Translations under genes and position numbers: made by a program
In this document: positions 42,697 through 54,600 of the stretch, one piece after another
How positions within the stretch are numbered: position 1 is the stretch's first letter
Layout of the letters: every line of letters begins with the position of its first letter
The notes under the pieces: generated by a model
The model's input: only the letters and a program-made list of their open reading frames with translations
What the model was told of the DNA's origin: nothing
Database searches by the model: none
Source of the DNA: Podarcis raffonei
Lineage: Eukaryota > Chordata > Lepidosauria > Squamata > Lacertidae
Length of the DNA stretch: 64,000 nt
Assembly (NCBI RefSeq): GCF_027172205.1
Contig: NC_070614.1
Location: forward strand, 49,168,001 to 49,232,000
Direction of reading: 5' to 3'

Positions 42697-45600
42697 CTGC
42701 AAGAAAATAAGAGTAAGCGGGTGAGCTTTAAGATAGGAGAAGAAAACTCGCAGCGTCATTTTTCAAAATGGAATTTCAAAAAATTCCCACTCAATTATCT
42801 GCTCATGACTCACCAATAAACGTGTGGAAGGCAGGTGGTTTGTTCTGCCAATGCACACCTAGGTAGTAGACTGGGACACCTGTCAGCATGATGGCTAGGC
42901 CAATCCCACACACCACAGGTTCTGACCATAAGCTGAACACCAACAGGAAGGCCCAGAACAGCAGGTAGATTATGGGGAAGAACAGGCTCACCTGGGGAGG
43001 AAAGAGATGGGTTGGATCTGGGCAGGAGCATCAGGAAGTGGGATGCAAGGGAAAAGGTTGGGAGAACAGAGGTTTCTTTATCAAGAACAAAGCTAGCAGA
43101 GGTGGGATGAATCCTAGCCCAGTGGTAGACGACATGCCTTGCATTGCAGAAGGTCCCAAGCTCAGCCTCCAGCTCTAGCAATGGGGATCTGCTGCTGCTA
43201 GTCAAAATAGGCCAAAAGTGGACCCACACTCCAAGACACCCACCAGTTTTGTTAGCAGCGGTGGTGCCACGGGGAAATTCTTTGCTGAGTGCTCCAGAAA
43301 CAAGAAGTGGTAGTCTGCTCTGCTCCAGTGTCTCCCAGACCCTCAGCCTTTGCCCTCACTCAGGAAACACTGAGGTTCTGGATTATGTTCCTAGGTCATA
43401 TAGGATCCTGTGGCCCTTTAAGAGCATCTGAAGCTCCCATCAGCTCTAGCTAGCAAGGCCAATGGCCAGGAACACTGGGAATGTTCAGCAACAACTGAAG
43501 GACTACAGGTTCTGGTATAAAGGTTTGATTCAGTTGGAAACAGGAAATTTAAAACCATGTGTTTTAAATCAGTGATGTGACACTGATTCAGCTTAATCCA
43601 TCCTGTGTGGTTCCAAGGGAAGACAACACTGGTGTGAGAAGGTGACAGGGGCTGACATAATTAGAGCAGCAGAAATGTGATGGCCAGCGTCTTACCTTGA
43701 TGGGACGGTGTCGGTGAGGTTCCCGCCAGCGCAGCACAACTTGCCCAGCCACAGTCACTCCATAGAACAGGTAGTTGATGAAGCCCACATAATTGATCAG
43801 GGTATATATATCACTTGTTACTAGCATAAGCAATGTTGAAAGGCACTGCCAGAGACAGACAAAAGGAGAGAAAAAATGCAATTATATTGTTTTCAGAGAA
43901 ATCGCCCAAGGCACTTGGTCTCCCAAACTGACAGCACCTGCTGGCTAATCCCATTAATTCCCAGGAAAATGCCCCTGCCAAGTTCTTCAGTCACTGGCAA
44001 TTCTAACTCTGTACTGGCAGACACTTTCTCCTCATCCCTCACTGATGCATCAACTGTCCCCCTCCCAACTCTTTTTTTGATGACTCACAGTGAAAAGTAG
44101 GGCAGGTATGGGAGTGCAGCGTCGCACGTGGATCATAGCCAATACGCTGGGCAGGTGGCCTTCCCGGGCTCCAGCAAAAAATAGTCTGTGAATGTTGGAG
44201 AGAGAACATCATAAATGCAAGCAGTGTGCTGCAATATTATTTACTTACTTTGATCAGAACTGAGGAAGGAAGCTGGCTCCACACTGTGAACAGGACTTAC
44301 TAAAGACCCCGGGAAAGAATGGGGAAGGCTTCAATGGATGAAGGGCCAACTTAGTTCCCCAGTCCTAATATAAGTGTTAAAGTAGAACTGAATTAGAGAG
44401 GCAGCACTATGAAGATATGGGTGAGCAATGCAGTTATGTGTGGAAGGGGAGCTGCTGCTATAATGGAACTTGATAGCTGAGGATTTCAGCAGATAGAACC
44501 TGTAAATGAGAATACCTCACTGAATGTCTGCTGAAGGCAGTGGGTTGTGTCCACTGGTGCAATGGGATTTGTGGTTCCTCTCCTCCTCCCATGCCCACCA
44601 AAATCTGCTCCAGAGGGTACACAATCCTTCAGAGCTGAATTTAAGGGTGCACAAGGGTGCTGCATGAGACAGGAGAGGAAGCTTAATTGCACACACAAAA
44701 GTCTGTTGTACCAGCAGAGCTGCAGCTTTTGGGGTATGTACTCCCATGTTTACTCACCTAGAGGAAGTGAAAAGTGATCCGTTTACTCCTCCAAAAGTGG
44801 AAAGGGCAACAGAGATGGGCATGATCCAAGCCATGACTCCTAACAGTTTCTCTCCAAATGTCTGTGAGGAAGGGAGCAGGAAGAGAGCATGTGGTTAGGG
44901 GCATTGTATTTGGAAACAAGGGGAAGGTGAATTTGCACAATGGTGTAGATGGGGCCTCACCACTGCGACAGCATTGGAGGCCAACAACTCCTGGGGCGAC
45001 ATGGCAGTGACATAGGCCACATTGGCGAAGACGTAGACGAAGGTGACCAGGGGAATGGAGATGAAGATGGCTCGAGGCAGGTTCCTGTGAGGAAAAACAA
45101 TTACAGTTGTACCTTGGTTCTCAAACGCCTTGGCTCCCAAACAAATCGGCTCCTGAATGATCGAAACCCAGAAGGGAGTGTTCCGGTTTTCGAACTATTT
45201 TCGGAAGCCAAACATCCAGTGTGGCTTCTGCAGCTTCTGATTGGCTGCAGGGTGCTCCTGCAGCCAATCGGGAGCAGCGTCTTGCTTTTTGAACAGTTCT
45301 AGGAGTTGAACAGATTCCCAGAATGCATTCTGTTGGAGAACCAAGGTACGACTGTAGAGTGGAAGAGAGGAATAAAAGTCAACGTGGGTCTCATTCCCCT
45401 GTATCACCAAGGGGGACACTGACTCACTTGTAAGGGTCAACCAGCTCTTCAGTGACATAGTTGAGGAAGTTCCAGCCCCCGTAGGCAAAAGAGCCCTGTA
45501 AGAAGGATAGGGCCACCAATCCCACATCTGGTGTCTGGAAAAACTCAAAAGCATGTTTCGGCTCCAGCCAGAAGTATTCACCTGCACAAAGGAGATATTG

Positions 45601-48600
45601 AAATACAAAAAGGGTTCTTTAAACAAAACAGGTGGGCTGTGCTCCCTCCCTTTCCCTGGGTCAGCTAATTCTCCCCCTCTCTGGTACAGACTGGGGCAGG
45701 AAACTATGGAAGCCAATCCAGCCTCTAAATCTGCTTACTAAGGAATGTTGATAACCCTGAATTTAAAACCCTGCAGCTTATTCTCCTTGGTGTGGGGGGG
45801 GGGTGTGAGGGGAGGCAAATACAGTGTGTTGGGGAGACTCCTGTCCCCTTCTTTGTCTGACCAGGCTGGGCCTCACCTTTGCAGATCTGTACGACTCCCA
45901 TAACAATGATTAGTCCCAACGCCAGCAGTTTCCCTGCCGTGAAGATATCCTGGACACGTGTGGCCCAACGCACGCTGGCACAGTTCACCCAAGTCAGCAG
46001 TACTGTGGAGAAGCAGGAAAGTCAGTGGGGGAAGGGACAGTCAACATTCCTATTCTGGCCTAAATCTCTCAGTCAAGGCCAGTTTCATGACTGTTGGACA
46101 CAAGATAATGCTGGGAGCAATGTGTTTTGTTAGGGGCAAATTCAGATGCTGCACTGGCACTTTCCAGGAACAAATAAGGACAGCTTTCTAGTTCAGAGCA
46201 GCCACAGCCTTCCTTGGTTTTTGACTGAGATTGTGATTATGGCCTGGGTTATATTCTGTAAATCTCTTATGATATCACCACCTCTCATAATAATGGTACA
46301 AATATATTCTGCTCCTACAACTGTTTAAGGGTGGAGCTATTCAGAAAAAAAAAATTATGATCAGCGGACAAGTGATCACAGATACTATTTCCTGGGCTGT
46401 CCCTTATTATTTGAAGGGGACCAAGGTACATGACCCACCCCTCAGGATTGTAATCTGGGATTATATCTGTGCCCTGCAGTATATGGGAAGGAAAAAACCA
46501 CAGTTCCTATAAATGTTCCTGGAAGTTTGAGGGAATGAAAAACAAACAGATGAGGGAGGGGGAGGTGGTGACCTATTTGGCACCCAGCCTGACTCCATCA
46601 AAACATCCCGTCAGCACAAACAGCCCCTGGCCCCTGGTAACCTAACACCACACAAACAGGGTTTACAGACAGGCAGACAGATAGGTAGAAACCCTTACTC
46701 CCCTAAACCTTCCAGTACCTACCCACCACAGCAAACAGGAGTGACAAATCAGACCTTCCATTTATCCTGCCCAAATCCATCACACAATCCATCACACTTC
46801 CACACTCCCCACGATATATGCACAAAACTTTAACAATAATCAAAATGTAGAGGCAAGCTATCACACATACAAATGGTCTTATAAAAGGCTGCAGTCGCAA
46901 TAAATAATTATTTGGATAACTATGGGGCCCTCCAGATGTCGCTGGACTACAGGTCCCAGCATCCCTGACTAATGGCCATGCTGGCTGCAGGGGCTGATAG
47001 GAGTTGGAGTCCAATGGCATCAGGAGGGCCTCTGGCTTTCCCATTCGCCACTCCTGATATAGCATATCAATACTCAAATTCAGCAACACCACCAAGGCAT
47101 AACTGTATGCCCACATTTACTCTCTGGTTTACACAAAGAAGCAGTTCTTTTACAAAACATGCAAAAGCACCCTAGCACAGGAGCTTAATGCTTTGTTTGC
47201 AATGCAGGGAGAAAAGAAACTTGACGTCTAGGGTCACATACATACATGTCAACTCTTTTTTAACTTGACAATTCCACAACAAGTTGGCATTAAAGTTTGA
47301 AAAAAATTAAACATCTCCGTGGGGCCTGCAGTGTGCCCGAGCCACGCATTTCTCCTGGGAGTGACGTGGTGGCTTGGGTGCCCGCAGGCTCCCCGCTGCC
47401 CCAAACGGTCCGCCCGCTTCCTCCCCCTCAGCTGTAGGGCAGTTAAGTGGGAGGAGGCAGGCAGACTTCTTGGAGCCCCCCCCCCGGCACAGGGCACGTG
47501 CACCGCCCCAGCCACCCAATCAGTTTGCTTCGCGGCTGGTGAGAGGTAAAAATGTATCTCATTCGTGCTCTGTCTAATGTCCTCATTGCTTTTTTCTTTG
47601 GCGGGTGGGAGAGAAGGAAGAGAGAGTTAACAGGACCCCCAAAACACAACAGACCAAGAGGAAGTGGAAACTTCTCTGCTTACTCTGCATCCCTTTGCAC
47701 AATCAGTTCAAGTCCAAAAGGCTCAAAACAGGAAGCCTGGAGGCAGCTTAACAGAAAACCAGTCTGGGGCTGGGGAGAGGAGAGTGGTGTGTGCATTTAT
47801 GTGTGCATTTTAAGGCTGTTTTAACACATATCATTTATCTATAAAACAGAGAGATTCTCCACATAGGAGATTATGTGGAGGTTGGCTGGCCATCTGTCAT
47901 GGAAGCTTTAGTTGATATCCCAGCACTGCAGAGAGTTAGACTAGATGGCCCTTGGGGACCCTTCTAACTATGATTCTATTATACATAGTTATGTACATTC
48001 GCTGCATACAACTTGGAAACCAATATGACCGCCTTTAAACTATACTGTTTGTTAATCACCCTGAAGAAGCAACAGAGCATTTAACAAGAGAGTGACATGT
48101 GTTAAGAGGTAAGTAGTGCACATTTATTGCCCTTGAACATGTATTTTAAACAACTTGATTTCTTCAGGAACATATTCCATAAGCTTCAAGGGGGGTTGTA
48201 TATATGAGGGATTACAGTGAAATTGAAGTTATGTGGTCAATTACGTATGAATGGAGGGTGAAGGTAGTGAGGATGAGAGCCTGATCTCCTTTCCAGGATA
48301 AAGTTGGGTCACAAAGACCCAATCTGTTTCTGCAGATCCCCAAAAGAGGATCGGAGATCAAGAGCTAGATTTGGTTCGAAGATCCCAATAATAGATTAGG
48401 GCTGCCTAAGGTTTTGGGAAGGGATGTTAGGAGTAGTCCAGGAATAACTCCAGGATGAATGGGTGGATCTGAGTGTAGGATTCTATGGGGAAATATGTTG
48501 CGGTTTGGTGTGGGGAGTAGTAGCGTCAAATGAGTATTTCAGGGGTGGGAGGCGGGAGAGCTGGCTTCACAATATTACAGGAACATATGTTACTGCCTTA

Positions 48601-51600
48601 TGTTCCAACTCAGAGTCAAAACTCCTGGAAGTTCCCTTGTTTCTCAGTATCTCTGGCACTTGGCAGGACTGGATTAAGGCCAGTGAGTCTCCAATTCCAT
48701 GGGATCCTTTCAGACACAGAATCTCAGAGCTGATGCTAGAGCCAGAGGGTGTGGCTCAGATCTGTTGCTAATTTTTTTAGCACACACTGTCCCAGGGGCT
48801 AATCAAAACCAGCCACCCTATTTCTGACCTCAAAATAGATCCAGTGCTTCATTCAGAGAGGTCAGAGACCAGTAATGCCACTTCCATGGCATCTCTGTGT
48901 CCTCCTTTAAAGTACCAACAAATTTATCCAGGCCAGTCTGTGGCTATCAAGCTGGGACTGGTACAGGAAAACAACATTCTGGCCTGTTCTAGGCTGCTTG
49001 CTTAGGTCAGTCAGCACTGGAGATACTAAACAGAAACCATAGTACACTAGATAAAGCGGATTAAGTCTTGCTTCACAAGGCTCTGGTGACACTGCCCAAT
49101 TCCAGTTTCACAATGATTACCTCCAGTCATCAGCCATAGCCCTCTCTCTCATCAGTCTTCCTACTAAATTTTACCACTGGCTATTCTGAACCACCAGTAT
49201 TATCTCTGTTTGTTTGATTGACTGAATTAATTTATGAATCACTTCACACAAAGCGTCCTGAAGTGATTTAACAATAAAAACATCAACATATAAATGAAAT
49301 TTCTAGGCAAATATAAAGGCTGGGATAAAAATCTTCACTTGAAAGGCATGCTGGAAGAGAAACAAGACTTCAGTCCTTCAACTGTAATTGACAGTCCAAT
49401 GTTATCTGTTTCCAATCCCTCTCATCTGGTTGTTGTTCTTTACTAATTCCACAGCCTTTGCATTCCAGTATTCGATTTCAAAATTTGGCCAAAAGGCCCA
49501 TTAGTAAGCAGCTCCTCTTTGTTAAGGTCTGGAGGCATAGATTTTTCTTCTTCTCTGCCTCTCTTTCATATGCACATATAATCTCTCCCTTTTTAGCTGA
49601 CTCAGCTGCTGAGTAACTGGCTTTAACTCGATGGATAAACTCTTGCTGAGCTGCTGCAGCTGGCTTGCATAAGCGCCTCAGCCAAATCCCCTCCCTGGCT
49701 GGTGCTTGTCTTTCCCCACCCCCACCCCTGCCTTGGAGCTAGAAAGGAATGAAACTAGTTCAGGCCTGATTTTTCCAGCAACTGATGTCCTAAAGTAACC
49801 TCAGGGAGAATTATCCCTCCTAAATGTCTTTGAGTTCATGGGGAACACAGCTGCCCACTCCCCACTGATTCAGATTGGGGCAACTGTGCAGACATCCAAG
49901 ACAGGACAGGTCGGGGGAGCCTGTAGACAGACAGACAGAAATGGCTTAAAGCTTTGGTGGAAAGAATCTCCTGGCATTTGGGCATTCCTTCTACTTCCTG
50001 TGTTCCTCACTCAGACCCTTCTAACCTTTCTGCTCCTGTCTTGTACTCATTGCATGTGGGGTGCTTTTAGAGTGAGGCTGCAAACACACCATACATTTAA
50101 AGCACACACACACTCCAAGAATCCTGAGCACTGCACCCCCTCACAGAGCTACATGTCCCAGCACCCTTAGCAAACTATATTTCCCAGAACTATTTGGAGG
50201 AGAAATTCCAATGCTGCTTACACAGCCTCTGCTACAGCTGTGGGTAAGGAGCTCTATTTCAGATTAGGAGGATGCAAGATGCACACCAAAGGATGCTCAA
50301 TATTAAATTGCAAAAAGTACCCTATTTTAAGAACGTTTGTTGTCATTATTTGTATTTTATAGCTCACAGTACCTAGAACACAGGTCAAGCAGTGATACAC
50401 CTTTCCAAAAGAGTGAAAGAATTTGTTCTTTTGGTATGCAGGCCAAATGCACATTATTCCACACATTTGTACCCACTCCAACTCCAAAGAGCTCAGAGTG
50501 GCTTACATAGATGTGAGTTAACCTGTTTTATTCTTACAACAACCTTGCAAAGTAGACTAGGTATGAGAGAGGGACTGGCCCAAGGTCACTTGTTTAGTAG
50601 GCCAAACAAAGATGCAAACTTATATCTTTCTGGTCCAAGTATACCAGCCTAGCTTCAACATCACACTGAATATTGGAATAATTACTAAATGTGTAGAAAT
50701 GGTGAGTTGGCCATAGCTATACATGCCTCTGAGGAATAACTACACATGGTTTGAAACTCTTGAGGGAGAATCTGCTGTTGGCTAGATCAACTGTAACATA
50801 ACTCCAGGGTCTTTGAGTAGATAAAAAGTGCTTCCAGAATGTCACTATTTTGGGGTGTGATTCAGTCACATATCAGCAAATTCAGGTTGTTAAATCATAA
50901 TTGATTGGAGAGGGGGTTGCAGTAAGGAAAGTGATGGGGAAATGCACTGAAAACCGTGTGATAACTCTTGTCTTGGCACAATGTCATCTAACCTCCCTGC
51001 TAGGAACTTATAAACTGCCAGTTCAGTCAATCTGAATCAGCCCAATATTCATGGCTAAAGGATGGTGGTGGGCTCAGTACTTACAAAGGCAGACCCCAGC
51101 GAGCAGTCGCAATCCGGTTTCTGGGGGAAGGCAGGTGGGGAAGAGTGGCTGCAGTACGTAGTTTGAGAAAGTGAGGGCAATAACAGCCTGGTTGGTGGGG
51201 TAGATCACCAGGACGGCAATCCATAACCGCAGGAACCTTGAGAGAAATATTCCAAGTGTGAAAGAGTTAGACAATCTGCCCCTCAAAACTCATCCCCTCC
51301 TACTTTTAATCCTGCTCCACTTCCCCATCACATACCCAGCCACCTACTTACATCCTTATTTCTTCTTTCCTCACTTACCCAGCCAGTCCCCCGAAAATGT
51401 CCTTGACATAGGAATAGTCGCCTCCAGATTTGGGGATGGTGACTCCCAATTCTGCATAGCACAGAGCCCCCACGGCTGTGATAAGACCCGTTACAATCCA
51501 CACAATTAGTGCCAGTCCTACTGAGCCTGCATTCTCCAACACACCCTTTGGTGACACAAAGATCCCTGATCCAATGATGTTACCTGGAGAAGAAACAAAG

Positions 51601-54600
51601 GGGTACAGAGAGATTAGAAATCATAGAGGGAAATGGTGAGAGGGGAGACTCTCTCTAGTGCAGAGGCTCTCCAGATGCCATTGGACTCCAACTCCCATCA
51701 GCTCCAGCCAGCATGACCAATGATCAAGGGTTTGGGGAACTGGAATGCAGCAACTTTCAGAGGGCCACAGGCTAGCTACTGCTGCTCTAGTGCAACAAAC
51801 ATTGTAGTTATCCATATGGGTTTGCAGAGCCTAAGATATTGGCCCAAGAAGTGGAATTACCCTCTGTGTCTAATAAGAAAGGTTAACTTAGGGTGACATT
51901 TAAATGTCAGCTTCTTCATATATCACCAACTGGAGAACACACTACCTCTTGTACTAATCAAATTCTCTGTCTGGTAAGAAGAAATAGAAATATCCATGTT
52001 TGTGTTATAAAACTTTTCAGAATGGAAATTGTTTATACCACTTTGTTATTTAATGTATTTTCTATTTCTATAACACCAAAGATGATTAATATAATATAAT
52101 GTAATGTAATGTATAATATAATATAATATAATATAATATAATATAATATAATATAATAATATATACCCAATTTTTAAGGTGAAAAGGAAAGTCTCAGACT
52201 GAGACTATTTAAAGTCAACTCATGTTGATTTAACATAAGAATAATAGAAACAAGCACTTAATTCTTAGCAAATAGGTTTAGGACTGGGAGGTAATGATCT
52301 ATTTTTTTCCCTACAGGTGGCCTGATTGCACACATATGCCAAGTACTTGCAGATCACGTCTCCTGTGTCTGGGGAGGCCAGGACTGTATGCTTAGCAACT
52401 AGCCTATCTGTGATTCCAAACCTTCCATTTTTTGTAGCCTTGCTTTGCTTCAGCATACTGAATCTGTATTTCAAAAATGGCCCCATGGCCAAAGCAGGAA
52501 GGCTACCACTTTTAAAAGCAAATTTCTGGCCATATAATTCCAACTGTGGCTTCAATGCGTATAGAGGACATTGTGTGCAAGGATAGAGGACATTGTGTGC
52601 AAGTATAGAGGACATTGTTATCTTCTATAACCTGGGAGATGCTCCAAAGGCATCACTGGGGATCTCAGTCTGGCACATTTCTCTTTGTGAAAAAGAGCTT
52701 TAAAATTATCAAATAAAATAAAATTCCACTGGAATATTCGTCCAGATCAGGCATAGGCAAACTCGGCCCTCCAGGTGTTTTGAGACTACAGTTCCCATCA
52801 TCCCTGACCACTGGTCCTGTTAGACAGGGATGATGGGAGCTATTATTTATGCATTTGTCCCTGTCACTACATTGCTGGCTGAATACCTCAGAGTGTGCAC
52901 TGTCCAGCTTTCCATGCTTGTGGACACATTCTGGCTCTATTCCCATCGCACAGAATCATTCCACTATTTTTCATTAAGAAAATTAAAACTCTGCAGATGT
53001 GAACTGAAGCCAAAGGGCTGGGTGGAGATGTGGCTGAAAGTACCAGCCGCAGGGTAGGGTTGGGCTGCATTGCAACAGGCCAGTGGAAGTGAGAGGGGCC
53101 AGAGAATTACTGTATACACAAAACTTGAGAAGATGGAGAAGGCGTGGCTAAGGGAAGAAAGAGGGATGAAGGAAAGGCTGGAGTGGCTTGAATATGTGGA
53201 AAGAAATACAGGAGGAACTGGTTATGTGTCGTGCTTTGGGAAAGTGGAAACTCTCCCTAAGGTGGGCTTTAATGATCCTTCTGATCAAGAAGGAACCAAA
53301 GAAGCAGGGCAAGGAATACTGAAAAGTGTGGATAGATGACAACTTGCCATCCTAGCGTGCAGAGATGGAGAGAGAGAATAGAGCAATGCAGTACACTGTG
53401 GAATGAGGGGCAGAGGCAGTGGGAGGAGAACTCAATAAGTAGTTAGAATTTGGGTATTTGTGAGGCTTGGACAAGTAGGGAAGCACAGTGGCGTAGCGTG
53501 GGTTGTCAGCACCCGGGGCAAGGCAAGTAATTTGCGCCCCCTAACCCGTGGATTTGCGCCCCCTAACCAGTGGATTTGCGCACCCTAACCCTAACCCCCA
53601 GATGTTGCGCCCGGTGCGGCCGGCCCCCCCTGCACTCCCCACGCTACGCCACTGGGGAAGCAAGGGTTTTCTCTTTCAAAGCGCTTCCTCGTCCTAGTCC
53701 TCCTCTGTTTGTTCAGCGGTCTCCTGGCACCTGCTGAAACAAAGCCATCTGGAATGAGACTGATGGAGTTGGAACAAACATGCTCCGAGAGAGCCACGTT
53801 CCAGCTGCACTGGGGTGGAAAACAAACTCCAGTCACTAACTGTTTGGGGAACTGTAAAGGTACGATCTGCTCCTGCATGGCTCTGCTGGGAGCCTTTAAA
53901 TCAGAAGTCCCCTAGGCCGTGGAACCCTACATAATTTTATTTGTATGCTGCTTTTCTGTGGTTCAAACCATGCTCACAGCAGCTTACATGAAAAAAAATG
54001 CATAACTAAAGTAGTTGTAAACAATAAAACAAACATAAAAATACATAACCAAACTGAAAAAATTCCACATAAATCTCAAGATACAAAAAACCAAAAGCAA
54101 CCATCCCCACAGCAAAAAACCCCGAACCACACCACAGCCCAAGAGTCTAAGTTGCATCTCCGTATGAGGCAGGGACAACTGGAGGACTTCATTGCTTGTC
54201 CATCTCAGAGAGCTGGCTACTTTGGCAAGGGGCAGTTCAGAGAAATCTTGCCCGCCATGAATTTGCAACCTCATCCAGTGCAAAGCAGCTGTGTATGTTC
54301 CCATTCTTGCTTGTTCCTGAGATCCATCTCCTTCTGGGCCATGACAGCAGTATATACAAGCATTCCACACCCACTGCTGAGACGCTAATGTTTTTAGGGC
54401 TGTATATATTTATCAGCGATTGTGTGTGTCCCAAAACATAGAAGGGCTTAGGGTGGAGTACCACAGCAAAACGAGCTGGGAATTGGCCAGGAATCTGGTT
54501 ATCTCAATGGAGAATGAAACAGGCTGGGGTTAAGAGGAATTCAGTTGGTAGTGCTGGAACTGCTTCAGGGAGGGGAAAACTAGCTTTAATTGGATTGGTG

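Larger units (their letters stand above)
46003..51084 (-). other. SLC7A8 intron 3 (5.1 kb)
   Basis: It contains a palindromic MITE (46925-47031), a CR1-type tail (about 47936-47980), a minus-strand MIR piece (about 50470-50650) and a palindromic CTCCAAGAATCC / TTTCCCAGAACTATTTGGAG patch (50110-50205). No further exon is needed: exon phases 3 to 4 close directly. Confidence 0.6.

Noticed and set aside
53520-53610. Interstitial telomere (CCCTAA)n
   Set aside because: Only two or three CCCTAA words, explained by the 22-bp tandem units of a hAT MITE with clear ends.
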